Source of the DNA: Sporosarcina sp. PTS2304
GTDB taxonomy: Bacteria > Bacillota > Bacilli > Bacillales_A > Planococcaceae
DNA length: 64,000 nt
Assembly: GCF_003351785.1 (NCBI RefSeq)
Contig: NZ_CP031230.1
Coordinates: 2,017,001-2,081,000 of the forward strand
Reading direction: 5' to 3'
Shown here: piece after piece, positions 62,387 through 64,000 of the stretch
Position numbering within the stretch: position 1 is the stretch's first letter
Layout: the number at the start of each line of letters is the position of its first letter
The notes under the pieces: model-generated
Told to the model about the DNA's origin: nothing
Databases searched by the model: none
What the model saw: only the letters and a program-made list of their open reading frames with translations
Position numbers and translations under genes: made by a program

Positions 62387-62932
62387 TTGAGTATCATTAC
62401 TTATTATCCCTACTTTCTGAATGCGTGCTATTATGTACCGTTTTATAGCATGAATTTTTTTCCGACACCGGTACAACTTCCACCAACACGTATGGATGAT
62501 GTCTATAATACGAAGAATATCACTGATTTTGGTGCAACCCCACTTGTACTGAATATAGAAAAAGCGACAAAGCAAAACAACACCTTCCGTACGGTTCTCT
62601 GGACGGGAGAAAATTTACAATTAACTTTGATGAATATTAAACCTGGAGAGGAGATTGGATTAGAACTTCATTCTGATGTAGATCAGTTTATCCGATTAGA
62701 AAGCGGTCAAGGCTTAGTTCAGATGGGGGACACGAGAGAACGATTAGACTTTTTCAGAGTTGTTGAAGCAGGTGATAGTATCATCATACCTGCTGGAAAA
62801 TGGCATAATCTTAAAAATATAGGTAATGAATCTATTACACTATATTCTATCTATGCACCACCTGAACATCCTTTTGGTACAGTACATGCAACAAAAGCAA
62901 TTGCGGATGCTGCTGAACATTACAAGAAATAG
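62387..62932 (+). CDS. Cupin domain protein
   Basis: Cupin of up to 181 residues. The double-stranded beta-helix motifs are LELHSDVDQFIRLESGQGLVQ-like text (metal His and Glu, about residues 92-105) and IIIPAGKWHNLKN (last histidine), followed by SIYAPPEHPFGTVHATK. The N-terminus is tyrosine-rich (YYPYFLNACYYVPFY), typical of coat-associated surface proteins. The start is uncertain: the TTG at 62387 is only a few bases from AAAGG, and ATG 62450 has no clear ribosome site. Context suggests a spore-surface role or a sugar isomerase-type activity; no activity can be claimed. Confidence 0.7.
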   Translation: MSIITYYPYFLNACYYVPFYSMNFFPTPVQLPPTRMDDVYNTKNITDFGATPLVLNIEKATKQNNTFRTVLWTGENLQLTLMNIKPGEEIGLELHSDVDQFIRLESGQGLVQMGDTRERLDFFRVVEAGDSIIIPAGKWHNLKNIGNESITLYSIYAPPEHPFGTVHATKAIADAAEHYKK

Positions 62933-62944
62933 ATCTAGCTACAT

Positions 62945-63190
62945 CTGTTCATTACCCAGGTGATATAGTCATTCATTTAAAAGCGAGGTAGGCGATTGGA
63001 TGGATTGACGCTGACTTGAGGAGTTTTGCGGCTTGCGCTTCCAGACGATACGCTTTCCGGAGGGGGCGCGGTGGACCGTCAAGCTCTGCGAGTTACACCT
63101 GTCAGTGCAAAAATGTGCTCCTTCTCGCTGCGCTTCACTCGCAAAAGCCGTCCTCCGCTACGGCTTTCCCTGAACCTCCCGGAGTCGATC
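62945..63190 (-). repeat. Dispersed repeat copy E
   Basis: Reverse-orientation, near full-length copy: CTGTTCATTA..ATTCATTT, AAAAGCGAGGTAGGCGAT, TGACGCTGACTT, CGGCTTGCGCTTCCAGACGA, TACGCTTTCCGGAGGGGGCG, CGGTGGACCGTCAAG, GCGAGTTACACCTGTCA. Its core is nearly identical to copy A over about 75 bases. Confidence 0.8.
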
Positions 63191-63379
63191 GTCTTCCAGC
63201 TTCAGCCGTACTTTGTGTAGGCAAAACAGTCAAATACCTCTTTGTAGGTAGTGAAAACCAAGTAGACTTGTCTAATACAATGCGACCGCTTTTGAAGTTA
63301 GATAGCAGTGAAGTATTATCTGCTACTATGACTTCTTCGATGAACTGAGTGGAAAAAGAAATGACTCTATATGTATTCA
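63191..63379. other. Unassigned intergenic stretch
   Basis: Lies between repeat copies E and G. Short open frames exist on both strands but start inside repeat DNA or lack ribosome sites, and no protein family is recognised. Confidence 0.35.
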
Positions 63380-63720
63380 ATCAGGCAATCCAAAGCTTCA
63401 CCCACACTGTTCAGAAAGCGGAACTTACCACACTCTATTTCTGGACGAACACAAACTGACTTGCAGACACAAACTCAAGGATTCTCCCGGAAGAACCGGC
63501 GACTCCTGGAGGATCAGCGCGTCAGGCGTAATCGCCAACGCACTTCTGGCGAGTCCGCCGCGTCCCCTCAGGAAAGCGTCCGGTTTCTCTCGGGAGAATC
63601 CTCATACGTACACTCATTTTCTACACGGCAAAGGAGAAGTCACTTATCCCACTCTAAATTCTGGACGAACACCATCTGACTTACGGACACATACTTCAGA
63701 CAGCCTCAGCGGTATATACA
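63380..63720 (-). repeat. Dispersed repeat copies G (tandem left modules)
   Basis: Two reverse copies of the left module, each ending in CTGGACGAACAC (near 63440-63455 and 63661-63673) and TGACTTGCAGACAC or TGACTTACGGACAC, flank a core with GGATTCTCCCGGAAGAACCG, GTCCGCCGCGTCCCCTCAG, GAAAGCGTCCGGTTTCTC and GGGAGAATCC. Same family as copies A to F. Confidence 0.7.
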
Positions 63721-63727
63721 TATCCTG

Positions 63728-64000
63728 TTACGTGAAATCACGTGCGATCTTCTCTTCCCATTTCTTATGGAAAACTTCTTGATCCCCTTCCCACGCTTTC
63801 AATTCATTATAAAGATAGTAATTTGTTTCGTCGGCTGACATAATACTTTTGGTTTCTAAGTATGTTTGCCACTCGTCTTTGCCAACACTTAATGTCCAGT
63901 CACACTCTACACGAGCGCTTAATGGATCATTTTCTCTTATTGTATAGACGTTGCGGTTCGTGCTGCCATATTCCAGTCCATTCGTATGCAACTTGCGCTT
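63728..64000 (-). CDS. CocE/NonD-type hydrolase, C-terminal fragment
   Basis: Reading frame entering from the right edge; its start is beyond the window. The visible 90 residues match the C-terminal beta-sandwich of CocE/NonD (X-prolyl dipeptidyl-peptidase, S15) hydrolases: NRNVYTIRENDPLSARVECD, WTLSVGKDEWQTYLETKS, IMSADETNYYLYNELKAWEG, and WEEKIARDF. The catalytic alpha/beta domain would lie outside the window, so activity cannot be judged. Confidence 0.7.
   Translation of the reverse strand, partial: KRKLHTNGLEYGSTNRNVYTIRENDPLSARVECDWTLSVGKDEWQTYLETKSIMSADETNYYLYNELKAWEGDQEVFHKKWEEKIARDFT

Noticed and set aside
63016..63348. 110-codon frame between the cupin and the last gene
   Set aside because: Its first half lies wholly in repeat copy E and it has no ribosome site.
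63135..63380. 81-codon minus-strand frame near 63135
   Set aside because: Ends in repeat copy E, with no ribosome site or recognised family; could be a remnant but cannot be supported.
1..64000. tRNA, rRNA, prophage or integrative element
   Set aside because: No sequence with the needed features was recognised on either strand and no integrase or transposase reading frame exists.

Overview
The window looks like chromosome from a low-GC, endospore-forming Firmicute of the Bacillales, most likely a Sporosarcina-like member of the Planococcaceae. The signs are strong purine-rich Shine-Dalgarno sites, frequent TTG/GTG starts, SigB-type promoters, GsiB, YsnF/YflT, YugN, YunC, NamA and CotZ relatives, and a sporulation-type ATP-grasp/Mur-ligase locus. 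No rRNA, tRNA, CRISPR array, prophage or transposase gene was seen. Intergenic regions carry two families of dispersed short repeats. Only the last gene is cut by the window edge (63728 onward); speA is complete but its promoter lies outside.

Layout. (1) 102-5620: five-gene polyamine operon (arginine decarboxylase, spermidine synthase, agmatinase, carboxyspermidine dehydrogenase, carboxyspermidine decarboxylase), which encodes parts of two different spermidine routes. (2) 5753-19428: Ca2+/H+ antiporter, nitronate monooxygenase-like protein, a five-gene oligopeptide ABC operon (D-F-A-B-C order), a secreted phosphodiesterase, superoxide dismutase, an esterase and an NSS symporter. (3) 19542-26670: GsiB with a SigB promoter overlapped by a perfect 30-bp palindrome, a UPF1-like helicase plus winged-helix protein pair, and a near-perfect SigB promoter driving a long, highly structured non-coding stretch ahead of two small-protein genes. 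(4) 26933-29870: GAF-HD-GYP protein directly coupled to a class III nucleotide cyclase. (5) 29985-50263: housekeeping, stress and transport genes (amidohydrolase, TspO, YsnF, YugN, AbgT, NamA, DJ-1, NCS2 permease, penicillin acylase, aeRF1-type protein, NagZ/esterase, BASS transporter). (6) 50264-52033: a region with no ORF over 62 codons that contains five paralogous 40-codon genes on the minus strand in two transcription units. Each unit has the same regulatory module: a cre-like site, a Rex/Fnr-type dyad and a -10 box. (7) 52034-62932: an NlpC/P60 protein, then a spore-coat-type locus with two MurF-like ligases, an ATP-grasp/MurF fusion, a CotZ relative, two divergent ATP-grasp ligases and a cupin, with dispersed repeats between the genes. 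(8) 62945-64000: repeat-rich intergenic DNA and the C-terminus of a CocE/NonD-type hydrolase.

Best candidates for something undescribed: the five-copy microprotein family with redox-type operators, the spore-coat ligase locus with its cyanophycin-synthetase-like domain order, and the SigB-driven structured RNA. All functions are inferred from sequence motifs recalled from known families; no database search was run.
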